This document shows positions 1-7,710 of a stretch of DNA of 64,000 nucleotides, piece by piece. Position 1 is the first letter of the stretch, and each line of letters starts with the position of its first letter. The stretch is taken from positions 592,104 to 656,103 of the forward strand of contig NZ_JAKNTA010000004.1 of the NCBI RefSeq assembly GCF_022288725.1, read 5' to 3'. This stretch comes from Kitasatospora sp. A2-31. Lineage in GTDB: Bacteria; Actinomycetota; Actinomycetes; Streptomycetales; Streptomycetaceae. Under the pieces are notes generated by a model. It was not told the DNA's origin, searched no databases, and saw only the letters and a list, made by a program, of their open reading frames with translations. Position numbers and translations under genes: made by a program.

Positions 1-183
1 GAACACCGGGCCGTGCTCGCTCTCGCTGTGGTACACGGTCGCGGGCTCGTCGGTGACCAGCCCGTGGGCCTTCAGGGTGGGCCAGTGCTTGGCGATGATG
101 TCACGGGCCTGCTCGGCACAGCCGGGCTTGACCATGTACGTCGCCATCATGTGGGTGGACAGCACCACGGGGGACTGGGACAT
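1..183 (-). CDS. Small dimeric alpha/beta-barrel-like protein (3' part cut by window edge)
   Basis: Only the first 61 residues lie in the window, starting MSQSPVVLSTHMMATYMVKP; the gene runs off the left edge. An AAGGAG ribosome binding site sits 7 bases before the ATG at 183. The pattern (a beta strand rich in Met and Thr, then a helix with CAEQARDIIAKHW, then AHGLVTDEPATVYHS) resembles small ABM-type or stress-responsive alpha/beta-barrel proteins often found in antibiotic clusters. It follows the MFS exporter gene in the same direction with an 80-base gap, so it probably belongs to the same leftward cluster. Family assignment is tentative because the protein is incomplete. Confidence 0.55.
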   Translation of the reverse strand, partial: MSQSPVVLSTHMMATYMVKPGCAEQARDIIAKHWPTLKAHGLVTDEPATVYHSESEHGPVF

Positions 184-263
184 CGGATGACTCCTTGGTT
201 CTGGTGACTACAGGTGCGGAGATGGGTTCCGGGGGCGGCGCGGTGCCGCCGGTGGGCGGCCGG

Positions 264-1964
264 TCAGGCCGTTCCGGGCTGCTGGGCCGGTCCGGCCGTC
301 TCGGCCTTCCCGGCGCTCTCGGGCTGCTTGGCCGGGGCCGACTTCCCGGCCGCCGGGGCGCTGCCCGTGGTCCTGGCGGGGGGAGGCTTCGGCGGCCCGA
401 AGGCCGGGGCGGGCGTGTCGCGGATCAGCAGCAGCGCGGTCACCCAGCCGAGGGCCAGCAGGCCCACCGGCAGCAGGAGCCCGCTGTGCATGGCGTTGGT
501 GAAGGCGTCCGCGAAGGCGTCCTGCACCTTGGCGGCCTGCGCCGGGTCGGCACCGGCCACGGCGGGCGGCGGGCCGCCGCTGCCGATCTTCACGGCGCCG
601 TCGGTGAGCGGCGCGAAGGCCTGCTTGAAGCCCTCCCGGGCCTCCGCGGGCAGCGCCTGCGCCTGCTCGTTCACCCAGCTGCGCAGCCCGCTGGAGATCC
701 GCATGGACAGGACGGCGCCGATCGCCGCGCTGGCCAGCAGCCCGCCGATCTCCTGCGAGGTGTTGACCAGCCCGGACGCCACACCGGCCTGCGGCGGCGG
801 GACCTGCCGCATCCCGACGCTGAACAGCGGGGAGAAGACCAGGCCCATCCCGAGGCCGGCCAGCAGGAAGGGGCCGATCAGGTCGAGGGTGCCGGTGTCC
901 GTCCTGGTGACCAGGATGAACGCGCCGAGGCCGGCGGTGAAGCAGGCCAGCCCGGTGAGGATGACCGCCTTGCCCGAGCCGCGGTCGGAGAGCTTGCCGC
1001 CGATCCCGGCGACCAGCGCCGAGGTGAGCGGCATCACCGCGATGGTGAAGCCGGCCCGTAGCGGGGTCATCCCGAGGACGGTCTGCAGGTAGAGCGAGAT
1101 CGGCAGGAAGGCCCCGAGCATCGAGAAGCCCATGACGGCGGCGACGATGTTGGCCGAGGCGAAGTTGCGCAGCTTCAGCAGGTCGAAGGGGAGCAGCGGG
1201 CCGGAGCGCTGGTGCCGCCGCTGGTCGAAGCCGAAGTAGACCAGGATCAGCAGGCCGGCGGCGATCGAGGCCCAGGCGGTGGCGTCCCAGTCCAGCCGCT
1301 CGCCCTCGATCAGCCCGAAGGCCAGGCCGCTGAGGCCGAGGATGAGCAGGGCGGTCGGCACCAGGGCGAGCGGTTGCCGCTTGCCGGGCCGGTAGTCGTG
1401 GACGTGCTTGAGCACGAGGTAGGCGGTGGCGAGGCCGATCGGCAGGTTGAGGTAGAAGATCCAGCGCCAGTCCAGGTAGCTGACGATGACCCCGCCCAGC
1501 GTCGGGCCGGTCAGCACCGCGAGCCCGGAGAGCGCGCCGGTGAAGCCGAAGGCCGCACCCCACTTGGACGGCGGGAAGACCATGGTGACGATCGGGAGGA
1601 TCTGCGGGGCCAGCATCGCGCCGCCGACGCCCTGGGCGAAGCGGGCGCCGATCAGGACGCCGGCGTTGGGCGCCGCCCCGCACAGACAGGAGGCGGCGAC
1701 GAACAGCGCCAGGCCGTAGAGGTAGACGCGGCGGGGCCCGAAGAGGTCGCCGAGGCGGCCGGCGACGATGAGCAGGGTGGCGTAGCCGAGGATGTAGGCG
1801 CTGAAGACCCACAGGCCCTCGTCGAGGGACGCGTGCAGGCCGGACATCACATGGGGCAGCGCGATATTGACGATCGTCATATCGAGCAGCGTCATGAAGA
1901 AGCCCATGCTGAGCACGCCGAGAATCAGCCAGGGACTTTTGTCCCGGGTCTGCCGGTCGGGCAT
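264..1964 (-). CDS. MFS drug exporter, DHA2 (14-TM) type
   Basis: A membrane transporter of the EmrB/QacA type, expected to use proton motive force to export a small molecule. The protein (about 566 residues from the Met at 1964; another in-frame start exists at 2015) has the MFS signature GRLGDLFGPRRVYLYG in the first cytoplasmic loop and motif C-like GPTLGGVIVSYLDWRWIFYLNLP after TM5. It carries an extended Ala/Pro/Lys-rich cytoplasmic C-terminus (about the last 50 residues). No clear Shine-Dalgarno was seen before either start. It is downstream of all the biosynthetic genes of the leftward run, so export of that pathway's product, and self-protection, is the natural role. Substrate unknown. 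Confidence 0.85.
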   Translation of the reverse strand: MPDRQTRDKSPWLILGVLSMGFFMTLLDMTIVNIALPHVMSGLHASLDEGLWVFSAYILGYATLLIVAGRLGDLFGPRRVYLYGLALFVAASCLCGAAPNAGVLIGARFAQGVGGAMLAPQILPIVTMVFPPSKWGAAFGFTGALSGLAVLTGPTLGGVIVSYLDWRWIFYLNLPIGLATAYLVLKHVHDYRPGKRQPLALVPTALLILGLSGLAFGLIEGERLDWDATAWASIAAGLLILVYFGFDQRRHQRSGPLLPFDLLKLRNFASANIVAAVMGFSMLGAFLPISLYLQTVLGMTPLRAGFTIAVMPLTSALVAGIGGKLSDRGSGKAVILTGLACFTAGLGAFILVTRTDTGTLDLIGPFLLAGLGMGLVFSPLFSVGMRQVPPPQAGVASGLVNTSQEIGGLLASAAIGAVLSMRISSGLRSWVNEQAQALPAEAREGFKQAFAPLTDGAVKIGSGGPPPAVAGADPAQAAKVQDAFADAFTNAMHSGLLLPVGLLALGWVTALLLIRDTPAPAFGPPKPPPARTTGSAPAAGKSAPAKQPESAGKAETAGPAQQPGTA

Positions 1965-2111
1965 AGGTGGCTCATTTCTTGGAGCGCCGGAAGCCGTCGG
2001 CCGGAATGCGGGCACCGGGCTTCGGAATCGGGGAAGCGCGGAATGTCCGCCGGCTCGGCAGGGCCGGCGCGGAGCGGTCGCGGCGGTGAGGCCGCGAATG
2101 GACGGGACGGG

Positions 2112-2711
2112 TCAGTCGGCGCGCCGCAGCAGTACCGCGTTGGCGTCGACCTTGAGCACGTCGGTGTGGAGCTGGAACGGCAGCAGCGGGCCGCTGCTGA
2201 ACAGGTCGGCCGGGAAGTGGCGCTCGATCGAGGGCGCGTCCACCGGCTTGAAGGGGAACATCTCCTGACGGCTGCCGCGCAGGTACAGCAGGCCGCCCGG
2301 GTGGAGCAGCCGGGCCACCTCGGCCGCGTAGCGGTCGCGGTCCTCCGGGCCCAGGTGGTGGAAGCAGCCGCGGTCCACCAGGAGGTCGAACTCCTCGTCG
2401 GGCAGGTCGAGTTCCCGGACGTCGCCGACCCGGAGCTCGACCTCCAGGCCGAGCCCGGCGACCCGCTCGCCGGCCAGCGCGACCGCCTCGGCGCTGATGT
2501 CCACACCGGTGGTGCGGTAGCCGGCGCGGGCCAGCGCGACGGTGTCCCAGCCGGTGCCGCAGCCCAGGTCGAGGGCGCGGGCGCCGGGGGCGGGCGGCGT
2601 GGCGGCGAGGAATCCGACCAGGTCGGGGGAGGGGGCGCTGAGCTCCCAGTACTGGTGGTGGTCCCCGGCCTTGTAGGCCCGGTCCCAGTCCAGGGTGGTC
2701 GTGGTGGTCAT
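2112..2711 (-). CDS. Class I SAM-dependent methyltransferase
   Basis: A 199-residue Rossmann-fold methyltransferase. Motif I is LDLGCGTGWDTVALA (residues about 46-60), followed by the acidic VDIS loop and a post-I strand FDLLVDRGCFHHL. It resembles the thiopurine methyltransferase/TehB group of small-molecule methyltransferases. Its ATG overlaps the stop of the upstream GyrI-like gene (ATGA), so the two are translationally coupled. One of four methyltransferases in this cluster; its substrate cannot be read from the sequence. Confidence 0.85.
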   Translation of the reverse strand: MTTTTTLDWDRAYKAGDHHQYWELSAPSPDLVGFLAATPPAPGARALDLGCGTGWDTVALARAGYRTTGVDISAEAVALAGERVAGLGLEVELRVGDVRELDLPDEEFDLLVDRGCFHHLGPEDRDRYAAEVARLLHPGGLLYLRGSRQEMFPFKPVDAPSIERHFPADLFSSGPLLPFQLHTDVLKVDANAVLLRRAD

Positions 2712-3364
2712 GGTCGTAGACCCCTTCCGGAGGCGCGCCGGACCGCACCGTGCGGCCGGCGGGGCACGCCGGCCGGCGTGCGCGGGGTGAGGTGGCCGCC
2801 GCCCGGACCGCCCACGGTGCCGGCGAGGCCGGTGGCCGAGGGGGTCGCGGTGGCGTACCAGCCGATTACCTCGGGGCGCCCGGGCGTCAGCACCGGCGAG
2901 CCCCGGTAGACCTCGTAACGCGGCCAGCCGGCGCGCAGTTCGAGGCCGAGGGCCGGGGTGACGTGGCGGTGGCGGACGGGCGGTTCGGCCTGGGCCGAAC
3001 CGCCCTGCCAGAGCATCAGCCGCTCGCTCAGGACGGGCAGCACGCGGATGCCCAGGCTGTCCCGGCGCGGATCGAGCAGGGACAGCCCGGCGACCCGGTC
3101 CCGGGGCACCGACAGGCAGGCGTCGAACCGCCTGCGGTCGGGCGCCGTGGACTCCGGGTCGTCGTACAGGATTTCGATGCCGACGGTACGGTCGTCGGAA
3201 ATCCCGCGGTTGAACAGGAATGCGGTGAGGCGAAGCCAGGTCGCCTCCCGCGGAGTTCCGTTCGCCGGATGCCTGAGGCTGATCACGAGAAGTGGTCGGG
3301 GGAGCACCGGGAACCATTCTCCGGTCCCCTGGAATTGCCCGCCCAATGTCTGCGGCCTATTCAC
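2708..3364 (-). CDS. GyrI-like small-molecule-binding protein with Gly/Pro-rich tail
   Basis: About 218 residues from a GTG at 3364. The first 150 or so residues look like the GyrI-like (AraC effector-binding) fold: EATWLRLTAFLFNRG, then VGIEILYDDPES, then RRRFDACLSVP, and a late WPRYEVYRGSP strand. The last 45 residues are low-complexity Gly/Pro/Arg. There is no good Shine-Dalgarno before the GTG at 3364, and a later start (for example the GTG of VLPRP) is possible. GyrI-like proteins bind or hydrolyse toxic small molecules; family members in cyclopropane antibiotic clusters open the cyclopropane ring. A self-protection role is inferred from this and from its place in the cluster. Confidence 0.6.
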   Translation of the reverse strand: MNRPQTLGGQFQGTGEWFPVLPRPLLVISLRHPANGTPREATWLRLTAFLFNRGISDDRTVGIEILYDDPESTAPDRRRFDACLSVPRDRVAGLSLLDPRRDSLGIRVLPVLSERLMLWQGGSAQAEPPVRHRHVTPALGLELRAGWPRYEVYRGSPVLTPGRPEVIGWYATATPSATGLAGTVGGPGGGHLTPRTPAGVPRRPHGAVRRASGRGLRP

Positions 3365-3385
3365 AGGGGTGACGCTATCAACGGG

Positions 3386-4021
3386 TCAGTCCTCGCGTTT
3401 GACTGTCCTGGACACGTTCACGGCGGATTCCGGACCGATCGGCTCCGCTCCCGGGCCGTCGGTGCGCGGCCGCAACAGCGCCGCCGCCCGGGCCACGCTG
3501 CGGGCGAGCTCGTCCACCCGGGCCCCGAGCTCGGGATCCGCAGGCTCGCCGCCCGGCACGGCGCTCCGGGCCTGCGGGACGGCCACCTGCTCGGGCACCA
3601 TCCAGGCCCGGTACCAGCGGACCACCAGACGCAGGTGGTTGAGCGCGTTGGAGTTGCTGCGGCCGCCGAGCGCGCAGATGGCGCCGAAGACCTTCCCCTC
3701 GACGTGCTCGAAGTCCAGCAGGTCGAGCGCGTTCTTCAGGGCCCCGCCGATGGTCCCGTGGTACTCCGGGCCGGCCAGGATGACGCCGTCGGCGGCACGG
3801 AACTCCTCCCGCAGCAGCTTGACGTCCGGCCGGCTCGGCCACGGGTCCTGCTTGTCGCCGTTGCAGAACGGCAGGTCCAGCTCGCGCAGGTCCAGCAGGG
3901 ACGTCCGGCAGCCGTCGGCCTCCAGCAGGGACACGGCGCGGCGCAGCAGCAGCTGGCTGGTCGAGCCGGGGCGCATCGAGCCGCCCAGGCCGAGGATCCG
4001 GGGCGGCGCGGCGGCGCTCAC
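3386..4021 (-). CDS. NADPH-dependent FMN reductase (flavodoxin-like fold)
   Basis: A 211-residue protein of the NAD(P)H-dependent FMN reductase family. It begins with a beta strand and the FMN phosphate loop GLGGSMRPGSTSQ, followed by AADGVILAGPEYHGTIGGALKNALDLL, which is the hallmark region of the family (PEYHGT, then GALKN). GTG start; its first four bases overlap the stop of the ferredoxin gene (GTGA). Being coupled to a ferredoxin, it may deliver electrons to a redox enzyme of the cluster, possibly to the radical SAM enzymes, which need a one-electron donor. The pairing is observed; the electron-transfer role is inferred. Confidence 0.85.
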   Translation of the reverse strand: MSAAAPPRILGLGGSMRPGSTSQLLLRRAVSLLEADGCRTSLLDLRELDLPFCNGDKQDPWPSRPDVKLLREEFRAADGVILAGPEYHGTIGGALKNALDLLDFEHVEGKVFGAICALGGRSNSNALNHLRLVVRWYRAWMVPEQVAVPQARSAVPGGEPADPELGARVDELARSVARAAALLRPRTDGPGAEPIGPESAVNVSRTVKRED

Positions 4022-4257
4022 GCGTCCTCCTCGCAGATGGCGTCCGCCGGGCAGCAGTCCATCGCCTCGTACACCAGCTCCTCCTCGTCCTCGTCGACCG
4101 GCTGGCGGGCCACGTAGGTGTAGCCGGCCTGGTCGTTGCGGACGAAGGAGTCGGGCGCGATGCACCGGCAGGTGTCGCAGTCGGTGCACTCCGCGTTGAC
4201 GAAGAACCGCCCGGGCACGTTGTCCGGCAGCCTGGCCGGCACGGGGAACCCGCTCAT
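4018..4257 (-). CDS. Small ferredoxin (Fe-S cluster protein)
   Basis: A 79-residue ferredoxin of the short actinobacterial type. The cluster ligands are in ECTDCDTCRCIAP (residues about 21-33) and a final Cys-Pro in MDCCPADAICEEDA at the C-terminus, with an acidic stretch DEDEEELVYEA between them. The start at 4257 has an AGAGG site 7 bases upstream and its ATG overlaps the stop of a 19-codon open reading frame. It lies between a VOC protein and an FMN reductase and probably acts as an electron carrier within the cluster. Confidence 0.87.
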   Translation of the reverse strand: MSGFPVPARLPDNVPGRFFVNAECTDCDTCRCIAPDSFVRNDQAGYTYVARQPVDEDEEELVYEAMDCCPADAICEEDA

Positions 4258-4313
4258 GCGCCCACCTCTTCCTCGGCCTCGGCGGCCGGGAGGTACCCCC
4301 ACCGCTCGCTCAT
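4254..4313 (-). CDS. Micro-ORF, 19 codons, coupled on both sides
   Basis: A possible tiny gene encoding MSERWGYLPAAEAEEEVGA. Its ATG (4311-4313) overlaps the stop of the VOC-protein gene in an ATGA junction, and its TGA (4254-4256) overlaps the ATG of the ferredoxin gene in another. A GGAG sits 6 bases before its start. The same 4-base overlaps join many true genes in this operon. The peptide is acidic with no cysteine and no secretion signal. It may be a real small protein, a peptide precursor, or only a translated spacer that keeps ribosomes on the message. Confidence 0.4.
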   Translation of the reverse strand: MSERWGYLPAAEAEEEVGA

Positions 4314-4933
4314 GCGTGACTCCGTCCCGCGTGGACCAGCTCCAGGACCCGCTCGGTGTCGGTGCGCAGCAGGTGGCCGTAGGTGTGGCCGAGCTCGTCC
4401 TCCGGCGCGTACGCCAGCAGCTCGACGCTGTCGAAGCCGGCCAGGTAGTCGAGTACCCGGCGGACCTGGTCCGCGGTGTCGACGCTCAGCCCCAGGTGCG
4501 ACATCAGCGAGCGCTTGCGGTCGGCCGGCAGGCCGGCCCAGTCGCCGTAGGCGCGGCAGGTGAAGAACTCCACCTCGGTGCCGCGCTCGGTGGTCAGGTT
4601 GATCCAGTGGCCGGGGGTGCCGTGCACCCGCGGGGCGATGTGCGAGGGCCCGGAGGAGACGCGGCTAAGGCCCGGGTGGTCCCGGACCGTCTCCAGCCAG
4701 GCCTCGAACTCCTCCTCGCGCCGGTAGTCGCCCAGGTAGACGGCCACGTGGTGCAGGCCGGTCAGCCGCAGGGTGCGGGCGTCCAGCGGCTGGCCGAAGA
4801 AGGAGAGCAGCGCGTCGTCGGTGGTGGTCGCGGCCGCCCGGTCGGCCCAGTCGAGGACCTCCTTGAGCGCGGGCTCGCGGTCGGCGCCGGTCGGCAGGTA
4901 CTCGGTGGCGGGGAACAACAGGCTGGGTGCCAT
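4310..4933 (-). CDS. VOC (glyoxalase/dioxygenase fold) family protein
   Basis: A 207-residue protein with features of the vicinal-oxygen-chelate fold: GLHHVAVYLGDY near residues 58-69 and GHWINLTTERGTEVEFFTC near 109-127, which would supply His and Glu metal ligands, then a second half with LGLSVDTADQVRRVLDYL. Such proteins act as isomerases, dioxygenases, epoxide-opening enzymes or antibiotic-binding resistance proteins. It sits between a nitrilase-like enzyme (6 bases away) and the ferredoxin module. Its reaction is not predictable; a binding or resistance role is equally possible. Confidence 0.7.
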   Translation of the reverse strand: MAPSLLFPATEYLPTGADREPALKEVLDWADRAAATTTDDALLSFFGQPLDARTLRLTGLHHVAVYLGDYRREEEFEAWLETVRDHPGLSRVSSGPSHIAPRVHGTPGHWINLTTERGTEVEFFTCRAYGDWAGLPADRKRSLMSHLGLSVDTADQVRRVLDYLAGFDSVELLAYAPEDELGHTYGHLLRTDTERVLELVHAGRSHA

Positions 4934-4939
4934 GGCGAA

Positions 4940-5869
4940 TCAGCTCCGTCGGGCGGTCAGGTAGTCCGTGATCAGGGTCTCCAGGTCCTGGTGGCCGGCG
5001 TAGGGCTTCAGCAGGTCCTGGTAGAGCTCGGGACGGCGGCCGTGCAGGCAGAAGTAGAGGCTCTTGCGGAACGAGAGGTCGACCTCGCGCAGTTCGCGCA
5101 CCCGGTCGAGGTCGAGCTCGGCGATCAGCACGCCCTCCTCCTCGTCCAGGGAGCCGACCAGCTGCTCGGGGGCGGCGACGGTGCTGTGACCGGCCACCGA
5201 GATGGATACCTGCCGGCCGGCCCGCTCGCCGGTGACCTCGCCGACGGCGCTGGCCAGCAGGGTGTAGCAGACGTTGAAGGAGGAGTTGGCCTGGATGCAC
5301 GGGCGGGTGATCTGGATGTTGCCGCGCAGTGCCGCGCCGGGCACCGCGATGATCTCGGCGCCGCGCATGGCGAGCGTCCGCGGCACCTCGGGGATCCAGA
5401 AGTCGGAGCAGACGCAGATGCCCAGCCGCCCGAACGGCGTGTCCACGATGACGAGTTCGTCGCTGGGGGAGACGGTGACCATCTCGGCGGCGAAGCGGTG
5501 GGTCTTGCGGGCCTTGGCGGCGATGCGGCCCCGGTCGTCCAGCAGCACCGAGGTGTTGTAGTAGCGGTCGCCCTCCCGCTCGACGACCGTGCCGCAGAGC
5601 AGGTAGCAGCCCTTGGCCCGGGCCACCTCGCCGAGCCGGTCGAAGACCGGGCCCGGTACCGGCTGGTCGATGACGCCCTTCAGGTGGGCGCGGCCGGGGA
5701 AGTAGAACGGCGGGCCGAGGAAGAACTCCGGCAGGATGATCAGCTCGACGTCCTGGACGGTGTCCAGCAGGGCGAGCGTACGGGCCAGGTTGACCTCGGG
5801 GTCGTGATCCCAGAGGGTCTGGATCAGCGCGACCCGGGGCCGGCTGGTGGCGAGCGTGCGGTCGGTCAT
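4940..5869 (-). CDS. Carbon-nitrogen hydrolase (nitrilase superfamily), catalytic triad intact
   Basis: A 309-residue member of the nitrilase superfamily. The Glu-Lys-Cys triad is visible: Glu in LIILPEFFLGP, Lys in AKARKTHRFAAE, and Cys in LGICVCSDFWIPEV. Members hydrolyse or form amides and nitriles (beta-ureidopropionase, N-carbamoylputrescine amidase, NAD synthetase glutaminase domains). The start at 5869 is chosen because GGAG lies 9 bases upstream; an alternative ATG at 5884 has no good site. It follows a second, catalytically altered paralogue by 22 bases, so the two may form a hetero-oligomer. The substrate is probably an amide or N-carbamoyl intermediate of the pathway. Confidence 0.85.
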   Translation of the reverse strand: MTDRTLATSRPRVALIQTLWDHDPEVNLARTLALLDTVQDVELIILPEFFLGPPFYFPGRAHLKGVIDQPVPGPVFDRLGEVARAKGCYLLCGTVVEREGDRYYNTSVLLDDRGRIAAKARKTHRFAAEMVTVSPSDELVIVDTPFGRLGICVCSDFWIPEVPRTLAMRGAEIIAVPGAALRGNIQITRPCIQANSSFNVCYTLLASAVGEVTGERAGRQVSISVAGHSTVAAPEQLVGSLDEEEGVLIAELDLDRVRELREVDLSFRKSLYFCLHGRRPELYQDLLKPYAGHQDLETLITDYLTARRS

Positions 5870-5891
5870 CAGGTCAGGCTCCATCCGGGGC

Positions 5892-6848
5892 TTACGGGGT
5901 GTCCGGCGTGTCCGGGGTGTCCGGGGCCGACGCGTCGTCCGGGTCCCGCCCGGCCGCCGCGGCCCAGTCGGGCAGCGGCCCGTCCGGGTGGGTGGCGGCG
6001 GTCAGCGCCAGGCCCAGCGGCGAGCGGCGGAAGTCGGCGGCGAACGGCGCGGCCTCGCGCATCCGGCGCAGTTCGTGCAGGTCCAGGTCGGCGGTGAGCA
6101 GCACCTCCTCGCGGTCCGCCTCGGCCAGCACCGGCTGCTGCTTGCGGAAGTCCCGCGAGTAGGCGCCGATCGCCAGCGGGCTGCGCAGGATCGCGCTGCG
6201 GCCCATGTAGGTGAGGCCGGCCAGGGTGTTCTCGCCGGTGGCGCTGGCGAACAGCACGTAGGCGCAGTTCTCCGCGGCCCGGGCGAGCAGCATCTGGCGC
6301 ACCGGTTCGGCGAACGGCCGCAGCAGCACCGAGGGTGCGACGATGATCTCCGCCGAGTCGGCGAACAGGCCGCGCAGCACCTCGGGGAACTGCACGTCGT
6401 AGCCGAGCGCGAAGCCGATCCGGCCGAGCGGGGTGTCGAGGACGCGGGCGCCGGTGACGCCGGTGATGAAGTGCGCCTCCAGGTCGTACACCATGGTGCG
6501 CCGCGCGGTGCCGGCGAGCTCGCCGGTGTCGTCCAGCAGGACGGCGGTGCTGTGCACGTGCTCGCCGGAGCGCTCCAGCACGCCGGCGGCGATCCAGATG
6601 CCGAGCTCACGGGCGAGGCCGGCCAGCCACTCGGTGAGCGGTCCGGGCACCGGCTCGGCGATCTCGTGGCTCTTGGGCAGGTTCAGCGCGGTGGCGAACA
6701 CCTCGGGCAGGACGACGAGCCGGCAGTCGTCGTCGGCCGCGGCGCGCACCAGCTTCTCGGCCCGCTCCAGGTTCTCCGCCCGGCGGTTGGTGGCGACGGA
6801 CAGCTGGACGACGCCGACCCGGTACCGGCGAAGGTCTGCGGTGGGCAT
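5892..6848 (-). CDS. Nitrilase-fold protein lacking the catalytic cysteine (putative pseudoenzyme)
   Basis: A 318-residue paralogue of the neighbouring nitrilase. The Glu region is kept (RLVVLPEVFAT), but the motif that normally carries the nucleophilic Cys reads IGFALGYDVQFPEV, with Gly where Cys should be, and the Lys region reads GTARRTMVYDLE, with no clear equivalent of the catalytic Lys. The protein therefore should not hydrolyse amides by the usual mechanism. It ends in an Asp-Thr-Pro repeat (DTPDTPDTP). A good AAGGAG site precedes the ATG. It may be a structural or regulatory partner of the active nitrilase, a binding protein, or an enzyme with changed chemistry. Confidence 0.8.
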   Translation of the reverse strand: MPTADLRRYRVGVVQLSVATNRRAENLERAEKLVRAAADDDCRLVVLPEVFATALNLPKSHEIAEPVPGPLTEWLAGLARELGIWIAAGVLERSGEHVHSTAVLLDDTGELAGTARRTMVYDLEAHFITGVTGARVLDTPLGRIGFALGYDVQFPEVLRGLFADSAEIIVAPSVLLRPFAEPVRQMLLARAAENCAYVLFASATGENTLAGLTYMGRSAILRSPLAIGAYSRDFRKQQPVLAEADREEVLLTADLDLHELRRMREAAPFAADFRRSPLGLALTAATHPDGPLPDWAAAAGRDPDDASAPDTPDTPDTP

Positions 6849-6888
6849 GGTCGTGCTCCTTCCGGTGTCGGGTGCGGTCGGGACGGCG

Positions 6889-6932
6889 GGCCGGGCGCGG
6901 GGCCCCCCCGGGGGCGGGCACCGCGCCCGGCC
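6889..6932. terminator. GC-rich hairpin between two operon genes
   Basis: A 12-bp perfect stem (6889-6900 with 6921-6932) encloses a 20-base loop that can itself fold on a C-run/G-run (from about 6904). It lies in the 100-base gap between the nitrilase-fold gene and the downstream methyltransferase. There is no T-tract, as is usual in Streptomyces. The genes on both sides read leftward, so it may partly terminate, stabilise or mark processing of the message. Confidence 0.45.
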
Positions 6933-6948
6933 GGTGGCCGGCGGACCG

Positions 6949-7710
6949 TCAGTCGAAGATCCGCTCGTAGATGCCGGGCTCGCCGACCGTGTACCCGGTG
7001 TCCCGCGGCTTGGAGGAGACCACCAGGTTGATGCCCTCCTTGCTGACGCTCCAGCTGTCGAGACCGAGCTGGTCGAGCAGCTCGCGCATCTCGTCGGTGG
7101 AGTACGAGGCCCGCAGCGAGCGCATGAACTGGTTGGCGTCGCCGCCCGCGTACTGCAGCACGAAGGAGACCATGCCCTCGTCGGCGTCACGCGCCAGGTC
7201 GTACAGCAGCACGGTGCCGCCGGGGCGGCAGACCCGGTTCAGCTCGGGCAGGATCCGGGCCGGCTTGTCCCAGCGGTTGATCGCGCAGAAGCTGAACACC
7301 ACGTCGAAGCTGTCGTCCTCGTACGGCAGCCGGGTGTAGCGGGCCCAGTCGCAGGCGAAGTCGCCGCCGTAGGAGACCAGGTTGGCGAAGATGGTGTTCT
7401 CCCGGGCCACCTCCAGGAAGGCGTCGTTGCTGTCCAGCCCGGTGAAGGTGGAGTCGGGGTGCTGGGCGGCCAGGCGCAGCGACAGCAGGCCGCTGGCGCA
7501 GCCGATCTCCAGCACCTCCTTGTCCGGACCGCAGTCCGGCCCGATGAGCTTCATCATGTGCTGCATCGGGATGATCATGGAGGTGCGCACGCTCCGGTCG
7601 TACGCGCGGCACTCCTCGGTGTCCTCGAACGGGTCGCCCTGCGGGGTGCGCTCGGCGAGGTCGAAGATCCGGCCCCGGCGGGACCGGCGGGTGGTCTCAG
7701 AGCTGGACAA
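6949..7710 (-). CDS. SAM-dependent methyltransferase, partner candidate for the HemN-like enzyme
   Basis: A 253-residue class I methyltransferase with motif I VLEIGCASGLLSLRLA (about residues 66-81), an acidic GLDSNDAFLE loop and the post-motif strand FDVVFSFCAINRW. The best start is a TTG at 7710, preceded by AAGGGA and overlapping the 3' end of the HemN-like radical SAM gene by 14 bases. In the CC-1065 pathway a HemN-like radical SAM enzyme and a class I methyltransferase jointly build a cyclopropane; this tight pairing raises the same possibility here, but that is inference. It shares its C-terminal layout with the methyltransferase on the other side of the radical SAM gene. Confidence 0.85.
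   Translation of the reverse strand: MSSSETTRRSRRGRIFDLAERTPQGDPFEDTEECRAYDRSVRTSMIIPMQHMMKLIGPDCGPDKEVLEIGCASGLLSLRLAAQHPDSTFTGLDSNDAFLEVARENTIFANLVSYGGDFACDWARYTRLPYEDDSFDVVFSFCAINRWDKPARILPELNRVCRPGGTVLLYDLARDADEGMVSFVLQYAGGDANQFMRSLRASYSTDEMRELLDQLGLDSWSVSKEGINLVVSSKPRDTGYTVGEPGIYERIFD

Noticed and set aside
1212..2909. Long rightward open frame of 565 codons over the MFS and methyltransferase genes
   Set aside because: Rich in Gly, Arg, Ala and Glu repeats with no recognisable motif, and antiparallel to genes with clear family motifs; a GC-bias shadow.
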